From positions 2,418,001 through 2,482,000 of the forward strand of contig JAQQWL010000004.1 of the NCBI GenBank assembly GCA_038363925.1: 64,000 nucleotides of DNA, given 5' to 3'. The notes beneath the pieces are model-generated. The model was not told the origin of the DNA, searched no databases, and worked only from the letters and a program-made list of their open reading frames with translations. The position numbers were made by a program, and so were the translations under genes. Positions 48,244 to 58,599 of the stretch are shown here, in pieces. This DNA comes from Apiospora phragmitis (lineage: Eukaryota > Ascomycota > Sordariomycetes > Amphisphaeriales > Apiosporaceae). Numbering within the stretch: the first letter of the stretch is position 1; every line of letters begins with the position of its first letter.

Positions 48244-50650
48244 TCATCCCCGCAGTGCCGTGATCAACCACTGCTGCACCGCAACCCGATCCACGTCACG
48301 CGACCCCTGCACCCTCGGCAGCTTTTCGACCGCCAGCCAGATGGTGGGCAACCGATCGGCCGGGAGTCCACTGGACTGCTGCGCCCACGTTCTGGCCGCA
48401 TGGATGCCAGCCTCCACGCGTGTACGTGTGGTGGTAGCAAGATCGTCGCTGCTGCTACTGCTGCTACTCGACATATCGGACGCAGCTGCAGCAGGAGGCA
48501 ACCTTCCCAGCACCGTGTACCTGGGCAGCGCCGTATCGGCCAGGCACAGCACGGCTACCAGCATGGTCCGACCACCCGAGATCCGCGTGGCGGTGACGAC
48601 ATCTCGCACTGCGTCGCAGCCACTGGCGATCGCTCTCTCGAGCTCCTCGAGTTGGATCATCTGTCCTCCGAATTTGACACGGTTGCTCACCCGCCCAATG
48701 AGGACAAGGCGGCCGACGCCGCCGTTGTCATCTTCGAGCGCATATTTGGCTAGGATGCCTGTGCGGAGGAACTTTGAGTGCGCTGCCTTCTCCCGCGGAT
48801 CGAGGTTGACCACTTGGGGGTTGGGACGACGGAGTGCGAAATTGAGGTTTCATTTTCGTCTGCGCTGCTGGTTGTGCCTTCAACCAGGACTTCCCCAATA
48901 CCGCCCAAAGGTGCCAGACGGTCAATGCTCTCGGGGGCCGTGATCCATATGCCACAGCCTTTCGGCATATCCACTATACTTCTCTCGAAGGAGTTGCTAC
49001 CATGTAAGATGCGAAGTTGGGCATCTTCATGTTTGCCATTAGTTGTAGCTAATGCCGTTATATTCATGTCCCAACTTCGGAAAGCCCGCGCCAGAGCTGG
49101 GCCACTGAACACATTACGGATGCACCGCCCCGCAGCCCCGGGAGCAATGGCCTCCTGTTTGTTGCGGAGCAAAATCTCCGACTGCGCCTGCGGGTCTAGG
49201 AGCGGCAGGTCGCCGAGCTTGGTCTGCGGCGGCGCCTCGGTCAACAGACGCAAGATGTGCTCGTACTGGTTCAGAATACGCTCCAGCGTGATGTCGCTAA
49301 CAATCGACGGGTTGGTCCGCGGCCAGACCATGACACCCTCCTCGGTGATGCTAAAGATCAACTGGAGCGGGAAGTAGCCGCGCAGCCAGACCATGCGCAT
49401 CGTAATGTCCGGGCCCTTGATGGTGGTCCCCCTATTCACTCCCGTAAACACGGACGGGCGGATATTGATGAGCGCCCCGAAGCCCGCAGCGGCCCTGGCG
49501 GCCTCGCTCACCCCAGCGATGTTCTCCAGTCCGTACTGCAGAAAGGGCGTGTGCTGCTGCAGGTGGCGCCACCACGCCGCGCGCTCCTTGATCAGCTTCT
49601 CGACCGTCGCGGCGGCGCGGCGCGGCACGCTGACCTGGATCGGGATCTCGGTGACGGTGGGGCCCAGCGTGTTCTCGACGACGTCCGGGTCCGGCGAGCG
49701 GCCGGAGATGACGTAGCCGTACGCGACGTTGTCGCTGTCGGTGTAGATGGCCGCGGTCAGGGCCCAGGCTGCTTCGATGTAGAAGACCATGTGCGACGGG
49801 GAGATGCCGCCGGGGCGGGGGCGCTGCGGCGCAGCGGCATCATGCGGGACGGCTTCTCGCTGACGACTCCTCCAGGTGGCTGGTTCTTCTCCGGGCCAGT
49901 AGCCGCAGTAGTAGACGGCAACCTGCGTTTGGTGGATGGCTCTGGAGGCGGAGGCGGGAAAATGGCAGGGATGCCTTTGAACCGCGACGCCCAAAAGCCA
50001 CTGGCCGCCGCCCTGTCGATCCGCAGGCACTGTGTCACGAAGTCGCGAAAGGCGGGCCGCCTGATTGGCGGCTGCCCGAAGTAGACGGCAGGCATGTCGA
50101 GCTGTAGCATCTTGTCCATGGACCAGTAGTCGGCGATGGCGTGGTGCATGGTGGTCACGAGGTCCCGGCCGATGAAGGCCGAGCGGAACAGCGTCTCGCC
50201 CGCGGCGAAGAAGTGGTGGCCGGCGCGCGCGTCGCCGTGCAGGTACTCGTCCACACTGTCGAACCCGGTCGCGAGGTCGGTCACGTGGTCCTCGCTGGTG
50301 ACGACCTGCACTAGGCCTAGGCCGCCGCCCCCCGGCTGCTCCTTGCTGTTGTTATTGGTGTCCCTGTCGCCGCACAGCTTGACGATCCGGGTGCGCAGGA
50401 TGGCGTTCGCGGCCACGACGCGGCGCAGGGCCGCGCAGAACTGCTCGACGTCCACGCCGCGCTCGGACGAGAGTACGAAGTGGAACACTTCGTCCCGCGT
50501 CGCGGAGATCATGCTCTCTTGCAGAGGCGTGCACTGGTAGACATCTTCGATGCTGCCCACGGGCACGTGGCATCTCCTCGCGATGTCTTCCAGCCTAGCG
50601 GCCCCAATGGTGGCCAGGGACAGGACTTGGTCGTGTTGTGTTGCACTCAT
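48244..50650 (-). CDS. Condensation protein with truncated adenylation domain (NRPS-like)
   Basis: Single-exon NRPS-derived protein, ATG at 50650, 802 residues once two missing bases (near 49810 and 48842) are allowed for. The first 450 residues are a condensation domain: TPLQESM, then MHHAIADYW (HHxxxD, residues 169-174; the usual following G is Y), and YVISGR. After LLDPQAQSEILLRN an adenylation domain begins (AAGRCIRNVFSG) but jumps at once to the region before A6 (GCGIWITAPESIDRLAPLGGIGEVLVEG), so motifs A1-A5, the ATP and substrate pocket, are absent. A7 is RTGIL, A8 is GRVSNRVKFGGQMIQLEELE, and the A10 catalytic Lys is not seen (LPRVQGSRDVDR). There is no carrier domain. It cannot plausibly activate an amino acid; it may condense or release the PKS chain. 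It diverges from the dioxygenase gene. Confidence 0.85.
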
Positions 50651-51994
50651 CTTGGGGCAATAGTCAAAAAGAAGGTTGAATGAGATCTGACGATCGATCT
50701 TGGAGTCACTCTACATACGCTATGCTCCGTAATATTATGGCCTCGTTCTGTGTGCTCCCCCCTTTTCACCTTCATGTCCCAACTGTGCGGACAAGGTGCG
50801 ATAAGATCGAGCGAATTATCCAATGCCAAAAATAGCAGTATAATGGTACGTACCAAAGATGACCTTCCTCCCTCCCCCTTACCCCTAATCTCCAAATATA
50901 GCAGCCACTGGTATGACGACACCACAATGCGAATCCGAACCTGCGCTGAATAATTTGACGCGCGTTCGTCTAAGTGTGCGTAGTTTGGAGGAATCGGAGC
51001 ATCTCTGTTACATCCGGTACCGTGGATGTGTCAGAGCCTCGGGGCGATAGACCAGATCGGGTGTCGGCGTGGGGTAGTGAAAGCCGTTAAGGTGGTCTGA
51101 CATGGCGCAACCTCTTGCTTGGTCTGAGCCGGCTTGACAGGGATAGTGCTATCATGGATGTCTGGCGAGGTGGTGTGTGTGTGTCTCTTGCATGCAGAAA
51201 GTAAGCATGCATGCACATACAAGGATGGTTTAGGGGTGAGTTGATTCTTCCTTCACACCCCACGGGTTGGATATAAGACAGCCCTGAAATGTGGATCTAC
51301 TACCCCTGGACCGTAATACGGCAGATCCATGGTACTTGGTATCAGAGTATAATCGAAGTCCAAAATCGTCTATTGGATGTTTCGTAGTTGTGAATGTACT
51401 ATACCGATACTTCTGTCTACAGCTTCCCCTCAGTTGGATCTGTACTCTTTCTGCTCCCCCACTTCCTGTTCTGCCAAGCAAGGACCGGCGTACAGAAAAG
51501 ATCATGTTATGATCTCGTCCTCTTTGTATACATTCCACCACCGGCCTTGAAATAGATATGCAGTCTGCTTACTGTGATAAGAGCTCGTCTTACTTGCTTT
51601 ATGTTTCTCCAGATTCCGTCTGGCCCGCCGGAGCCTTGCTGACCTACCCACCCTCGCCTAAATCCTTCGCCGTTGTCGACTTTACTAGAACTGGCAGCTC
51701 ACTCGTCTGCGCACCATCATAGAGTACGCCACTGATACTGCATCGGACTTGAGCGAAACATGCCACGGCCCTGTAGAGTGTCGACCCACAGCACAGCATC
51801 AGGCTCGTCCCTACCATCTTCTACTTCAGCTGGATATGTCGGGCTTTTCAACTATAGCCATAACTACCTATTCTTCTCTCACGCTTAATGCTGCCACTCA
51901 TATCCCTTCTTGCAAAGTCTACAAAGAGAAGGGCCAAGACCCACCAACCAAATAGTACGTAGAGACCATTGAGGCAATATCGACCACCAGCACC
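50651..51994. promoter_or_regulatory. Divergent promoter region of condensation and dioxygenase genes
   Basis: 1,344 nt between the two divergent starts (50650 on -, 51995 on +). No gene recognised. A palindromic CCGGTACCG (near 51015) and a short GT repeat (near 51174-51184) are visible, but I cannot assign a regulator. The right end is pyrimidine-rich. Confidence 0.4.
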
Positions 51995-53169
51995 ATGGAG
52001 GCAGCGGAAAGCACCAGCATTTCCGGCCTGAAGTTCCAGCCCCTGGGGGCCGAGCTCGGCGCCGTGGTGACGGCGGGCGTGGACTTCACCAAGCCCGTCC
52101 CCGCCGAGACCATCGCGGCCATCCGCGAGGGCATGGCCCGGTACGGCGTGCTCGTGTTCCGCCAGACGGGCATGGACGACGCGGCGCACGTGGCCTTCGC
52201 GTCCCAGTTCGGCGACCTCGAGGACCACGCGCCCTGGATCCCGCCGGGCCAGCCCTACCGGCTCGGCCCCCACACGCAGCTGGCCGACATCGGCAACGTC
52301 GAGAACGACGGTGCCATCGCAGCCGCCGACAGCATTCGCCACTACATCAACGCCGGCAACGCGCTCTTCCACGTCGACTGCTCGTACAACCCGCGGCGCG
52401 CGGGGTTCTCGATCCTGCGGGGGCACAAGCTGCCGCCGCCGGGCAGCGGCGGCAGCACGCTGTACGCGGACACGCGGGCCGCGTGGCGGGACCTGGACGA
52501 GGCCACCAAGGAACAAGTCAAGGACCTCGTGCTGTGCCACTCGCTCTGGTACAGCCGCAAGCTCGGCGCGCCCGACTGCAAGCCGCTGCAGGGCATCGAC
52601 CCCATGGACCACCCCATGGGCCGCCACATGGCCGCCCAGCTGCACGAGCCCAGCGGCCGCATGAACCTCTACATCGCGGCGCACGTGCACCACGTCGACG
52701 GCTGGTCATACGAGGAGAGCCGGCCGCTGATTGACGAGTTGCTCCGCCACGCCACGCAGGATAAGTACGTGGTCCAGGTGGACTGGGAGAACGACGGCGA
52801 TGTGGTGATGTGGGTAAGTTGACATAATCTCTTCATGTCACTCTTGAATATCTTTTTCTTCTTGCACCAAACTAGCTTTTCCTTTCTCCAACAAAAGTGC
52901 TGTGAGAATAAATACCTACTTACTAATCGCCCGGACAGGACAACACTTGTGTGATGCATAAAGGCAAGAAAGGCGCATATATTGGCAAGCATGTTCGTGA
53001 TATGCGAAGGGCGACTGTTTACGACAACTCTTCTGCCGCTTGGGGGCTCAATGACCGCAACAGTGAGGAGTCTGGTATGTACTCCAAGAGTATGAAAGAG
53101 AAGGTAACTTGGTGTGACGGCAAGAGGCCAGGTGAGGCAAATGGCGAAAGCCAACAGGTTTCGGCGTAG
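51995..53169 (+). CDS. TfdA/TauD-type Fe(II)/2-oxoglutarate dioxygenase
   Basis: Predicted non-haem iron dioxygenase that hydroxylates or cleaves a small molecule with 2-oxoglutarate and O2, here most likely a tailoring step. Two exons, 51995-52813 and 52939-53169, with a GTAAGT...CAG intron and a TACTAAT branch-site-like motif; 349 residues, no frame defects. Iron ligands: His and Asp in LFHVDCSYNP, and the distal His in DNTCVMHKGKKG just after the intron; the 2-oxoglutarate-binding Arg is in HVRDMRRATVYD. The segment GGSTLYADTRAAWRDLD matches the TfdA-like subfamily. A C-terminal tail of about 45 residues is longer than usual. High G+C codon use equals that of the PKS and reductase. Confidence 0.92.
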
Positions 53170-53818
53170 ACCTGGGGAATGTTTGTGATGGTCTAAATCT
53201 GTAGGAGCTATTCAACATAGCAGGGAAATATATGTTTATATAAAATGAATACTTGCGCGACCGAGGGAGCTGGACCGAATATGCCCGAGTCTGCTGCTGT
53301 TCGCTGGCTTCTACCGACCCTATTGAGCGGCGGCGCCATTAGCTACTCTCTGCATCCTGAGGTCTAATCTGCCCTACCGAAGCTTACCATTTGCATCCTA
53401 CATTCCTGTAGATGGTAGAGTACACTTCCTCGACGCAGACCCTGAGCTGTGGGTATGCTATTGGTACCCGCCCATGAGCCCAAGTCGACCCAAGTTACCC
53501 ATAGGTAAATCTGGGTCGTTGGAAGAACCCATGGGTAACCCACGGGTGATTGAGAGAGGAGAAAAAGGGGAGGATGGGTAACCCGTGGGTAACCCATAAG
53601 ATGAGTTTTATTACTATTTGAAAATTAGAGTAATATTGTCCTAGGTGAAACGCAAAAGAAGTCATTACAAATAGTCGTCGTCAGTTAGTCATAGGTAAAG
53701 AAATCTACCCACGGGTTCCGATAGGTACCCGCCCCTTTTTGGGGCAAAACCCATAGGAACCCGTAATACAACCACGACATGAGCAAGACGACTTGGACCG
53801 GCTACGAAGAAGCACTTC
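53170..53818. other. Right flank of the cluster with degenerate GGGTACCC-like repeats
   Basis: No gene recognised. See the separate repeat entry. Confidence 0.5.
53450..53775. repeat. Degenerate palindromic ACCCATGGGT repeat region
   Basis: About ten copies of a short palindromic word, TACCCATRGGTAA or ACCCACGGGT and variants, in both orientations (for example near 53496, 53528, 53538, 53574, 53585, 53707, 53748). The word TAGGTACCCGCCC also recurs (near 53464 and 53724). It could be the remains of a small foldback or MITE-like element, or a self-spreading simple repeat. Confidence 0.6.
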
Positions 53819-54340
53819 TTAATCGGGAAACCTCCGACGTTGCAATATGAATGCATATACACACATCTTCAAGTTCGGACAGAGTGTGCTCCATACACAT
53901 GTCGGTCCATCATGGGTTGACGACGTGTGTTTGCCTTCCTTCCAGCAGGAACGAGTTCCAGAGTCCTCTACTTCATCGACTAGATCAAAGCAGGAATCGT
54001 CCTGTGGTGAAAGTCAGTCAGTAATGCTTACACCTAGCACAGCAATTCTTAACAGGCTAACACTCACAAAAAAGGTAGCCCGCCACCAAGTGCAGTCCGG
54101 TGGTGAAGTAGTAGTAGTTGCGGGCGGGGCAGAAGAAGTGGTGGTAGGTGAGTCACCCCAGCCGCCATCGTCCTCAACACCATCTCCGGGCGGATCTGTT
54201 CCGCATGAGTAGGTGTCGGCGCAGGGGTCAACATCATCTAAGGCGTCGCATAGGTAGAGCCAGGGGCTCGGGCCTAGAAAGCTGCCACTTCTCGAGGCGA
54301 TCACCCTGGAGAGGATGTGACTTGTCTTCTCTAGATCGAC
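53819..54340 (-). pseudogene. Possible LysM-like secreted protein remnant
   Basis: Two minus-strand exons joined by a clean 66-nt intron (54002-54067, GTGAGT...CAG with a CTGAC branch-like motif). The peptide reads LYLCDALDDVDPCADTYSCG, a Thr/Pro linker (SPTTTSSAPPATTTTSPP), then DCTWWRATFF joined to DDSCFDLVDEV. The spacing of Cys-Thr-x-Trp, Asp-x-Cys and the Thr/Pro linker resembles the joints between LysM modules in fungal chitin-binding proteins, but the LysM core is not complete and no start was found. It borders the RIP-affected block and may be a fragment. Confidence 0.3.
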
Positions 54341-55849
54341 ACTCCTAGCTTGAGATATAATTACTTCCTCGACACCCCTATTCGCCGATCTCTGAGCCCC
54401 CAGCAGCCTGTAGATCTGGAAACCCTTGGCCTGGCACAGAATGCGACGCATACTCCCAAGCATGCGCTGTTTCCTTCCTACCTCTTTCTCTGTATATACC
54501 TAAGGCGGGGTTCCTGCGTAGTGATACCAAGCAAGACACTGTCTCGTCAGACGTCGTAGAGACAGGCGACCTGCCAATAGCAGCATACTCTCGGATCCGA
54601 TCGGCAAGCGGCACCCCTGGGCCTCCGAGCAGCCAGATTCCCCTCTGGAGATGAGGAGTTGAACGACGACCAGCGCTTTTTCGTGCAGAATCACCTTTGG
54701 CCAAAAGCTTGGGTCTGCCTGCGCAGCTGCGTAGATTATAAGCTAAAGCACCCCCTCACGGGCCACTTTACTGAGCTACCGTTACCCCTATAATCAAAGC
54801 CATTTCTACGGCTAGAATTGACGTAAATATACTATCTTTCGTTGTTTTTAATAATAATACAGTCCTCCGCTTCTGTGCTATTATCTTTTATAGCTTTTAT
54901 AGCGTTACGAGGCCCTCCTGGCACTTCGACGTCGCTAGTTTCGTCCTCGTATACGACCTTACCCCTTAGCCTCCGCTTAGCCCGGCGTATATTAGCTATA
55001 CGAATAAATCGTTATCCCGGTACGATTTTTACTTTTTAACGTATTCTCGTAGTTTTATTATCGAGTTTAGCTTAAAAATAATCGACCTAAGCTTTAAAAT
55101 GCGCGATTTTATTAGCGCTTTAATTTAAAGCCTTACTAGCCTTCTTAATAAAGAGCCGTTAAGAGGGTAATTTAAAAGTAAGGTTCGTAGCAGCTAATTT
55201 TCGACTATTGTTTCGTAATTCCTAGTTATTAAAGGGTGTTTTAATAGGTATTAAAGCTAATTCGGCGAGGAAATCGGGTATTAATTCTTTTTTAACTATT
55301 TCCGATAATTTTAAACGTGCCCGAGTAACCTTTATATTTTTTAAAATAACGTATTTTAATAATAACGGCTTCGAGCGATCTCGCGGATAAATTTTAACCG
55401 TTTTTTAAACGTTTTTAATTATAAAAAGAATTAATATATTAATTTTAGGCTAGCGGTATATTTTTAATATATTTATTTTTATAAGCTTTAATTTAAAAAC
55501 TATATTCGGGTATTCTTTTAAAATAATCCTTAATTTTCTCTTTAATAAATTAAAGACTCTTATATTTAAAACTTATATTATATAATTATAATATAGTTTA
55601 TAAAAAATTAGCTATATTTTATTTACGAAATAAAGCTATAAAAAATTATTATTCGTATACGATTTATAGTTATTATAAATTAGGACGACTTATTTATTAT
55701 TATAGTAAAATTATATATAAGGGATAAAAATGTTTTAGATTTAATTTAAAGCTGTAATATTATTAGTCCACCTTTTAAGTAACGCTTTAAACCGTTAGTT
55801 ATCTTAAAAATAGCCGTCTTAATCTAGAAACCACTAGCTTTAAACATCG

Positions 55850-56250
55850 GCCCCCTTGAAAATAACTAGCGGCGGGGAGGGCTACCCTATTCCAGCTTAT
55901 ATACTCTAGGGTAGTAATTTATTCCCTTTTTTCGACGTCTTTTTTAAAGGCTAAATAGCTGGTGGCTTCGGTAATTATTTAATAGTTACCGCTAACGCCT
56001 TAGCCGATACTTATTTCGTCGGTATTATAAAAGTGTTTAAAGGGGATATTAGCTAGCTTCGGGGTATTAAATCTATTAAAAAAAACGTTAATATTAGCGA
56101 TAATTACCTTATTAATACGGCTATAATTAATTATTTTAAACTTAATAGTCTTAACGAACTCGTTTTTAATTAAAAATCGAATATATTAACGTTACCCTAG
56201 CGTATAGGACGCCCCGGAAGCGTTTAATATCCGTTAGGCTATATATCTAA
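55850..56250 (-). mobile_element. pogo/Fot1-like DNA transposon remnant
   Basis: On the minus strand a degenerate frame reads FKHFYNTDEISIG followed about 30 codons on by REQIITLEYISW, which matches the first catalytic Asp region (N-x-D-E-x-G) and the following (v)T.(i/l)e.is segment of Tc1/mariner-type pogo/Fot1 transposases. Stops interrupt it throughout. Terminal inverted repeats were not found, so the element's true limits are unknown and probably wider, perhaps to about 56470. Confidence 0.6.
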
Positions 56251-58599
56251 ACTTAACGAGCGTTAGCGCGAAGCCTAGTTTAGCCTGGCCGATAGCCTAA
56301 TTCGCTAATTAAGTCTTAAGAAATAGTAACAATACTTACCGGTCCTTATTTAGCTCTTATCGCGTCGGTATACCGGCTAGGCGCCGCATGACGTAGGATC
56401 GGTCGGCATCTTATTTACGGACGGCTTTGCGAACACCTAGTCCGAGCTTTACGTTACGTATCGTAGCCTGCGCGCGTTTTTAAGTATTAAACGATAATAT
56501 AGAGAAATAATTAAAAAAAATAAAATAAAATAATAATAATATATATAATTAAGAGGTAAAAGTAATAAAAAAAATCTATATTATTATTTAAAAGTTTAAC
56601 GCGTTTATAGAGCGAAACGCGGTAGTTCGTAAAGGGGTGGTCCGTGGAAAGGTGCTTTAGCTTATAGTTTAACGTATCTCATAAGCGAATATCCCATATA
56701 AGCGAATATCTTATTCTTTTATACCCCTTTTAATAAAATATAAATTAATTTTACCACAACGTATTTAATATATTAAAATTAATCGGAATCCTTATTTTTA
56801 AATACTTTTATATTATTTTAATAAGTACGCGTATTATGCCCGGGCTCTCCGCAGATTTTATAACGTTATAAACGTGTCCTAAAAGTCCTCGTATAATTAC
56901 TCCTCCGACGCGATTCGTTTTATAACTATTTATTAATATCCTTTTAAAACTATAAGTCTTTTTTAGTTTATATATAAAGTAATTCTTTATTTTATAGCCG
57001 TTTTTTTATACGACGGCGCCGGCTAAGTATTTTATTTACTTTTTAAAGTATTACGTTCTTATTTTTTTAAAAAATAACTCGGTATATAATATATATTATA
57101 ACTTTTATAATTTAATTAAAACTAATTAAAATAAACGTCGGAAAGCTATTTTAATACTATACGATATAGTTTCGAACGTATTCGGTTTAAAATTAAGCTT
57201 TAATCGAATTATTTAAAGTTTTTAATTTTTAAGGAATAAATAAGCCGAAAAACGTTCCTAAAGGTATTAAAATATGTAACTTTATATATAATTATAAAAT
57301 AATATATTCCGGATTATACGAAATAAGTCCTATTTTTTAAAAGTTTTTTCGTATATTCGAAATAGTAAAAATCGCTTAGAACGCTTTTAAAAACGCTAGT
57401 AAGAAGTCCTTTTATTGGAACAGCTGGAACTGAAGCTGTTTATATTACTTTAAAAGGGGTGCTACGTATTTACGCGTACGAACCCCTTTTTTATTTTATT
57501 AAGAGGGGTATACGATACCTTTCGTAGCTTATATTAAAAATAAATATAAATAATAAAATAAGAATAATTAAACCCCGATTAAAACCGGAATTATTATATA
57601 TACGAGAGTTTATTTAATACTAATTAGTGGTTACCCGTAGCGATTATAAATTAATAAAAGTAAAGAGACGGTTTTACGCCTTTACCGACGTAAAGGCGAC
57701 TGTGCTAAAGAGCCCCGAGAATTTCCGCCCGTTAGAAATTCGGAGGAAGAACTAAACTAAATTAATTGTACGAAGAGGAACCCTCTTTTTCCGAGTATAT
57801 ATTATAAAAAAGAAACTAAGTTCCGAATTATATACGAAATTAATTAAGCTATATATAATTATATATTTAAATAACTTTATTATATGATTTATAAAATAAT
57901 AACTTTTATTAAATAGAGTTAATCGTGGTCGGCAAATCGGGATTAAGCCCAGACGTATCGAACTTAGATAGACCGACGATTTTAAACCCGAACCGCTTAT
58001 ATACGAAAAAGTATTTTAAAATATTAGAATTTTTTTAATAGTTTAGAAAAAAAACGTCAACCTCGCTTTTTAAAAACTCGAACCTTTAAACGTACTTTTT
58101 GAAGAAATAATACCTAAATTATTTATAACGTATTTCGTACGATATTTTTTAAAATATTATATATTAAAAATAAAAAGAACTTCCTTTAAAAAGTTATTTA
58201 TTATAGAGTTCGATGGATAAACCGAATATTAATTCGGTTAAATTAACCGTATATTTTAAAAGGAGCTTTTTAATTATTTTAAAAAATACGGAGTTAATAT
58301 ATTAATAAACGGATTTTTTAAAGCTAAGCTTATAAATTTAATAATACCGGCCGATCTTATATATTAATAAAACCGACCGGTAGAACCGATTTCGGAAACT
58401 CGAAAAGAGGATATTTTATACTCTTCCCGAGAATAGATAATTAAAAACCGCCGCCTAAGCGAGAGATACCCGGTCTCTATACAGAGTAATCGTCCGCAAC
58501 ACCACAGGGCATTTTAAGGCCAACGTTTAATCCGGAGTTTTAAATATTCTAGGCCCGACGTCTAACCCTGGATTCCTAAATACTTAAGCGTCGTAAGAT

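Noticed and set aside
53450..53775. CRISPR-like or telomere-like array
   Set aside because: Units are short, irregular, in both orientations and without constant spacers; the telomere repeat TTAGGG is not present in tandem; CRISPR arrays are not expected in a fungus.
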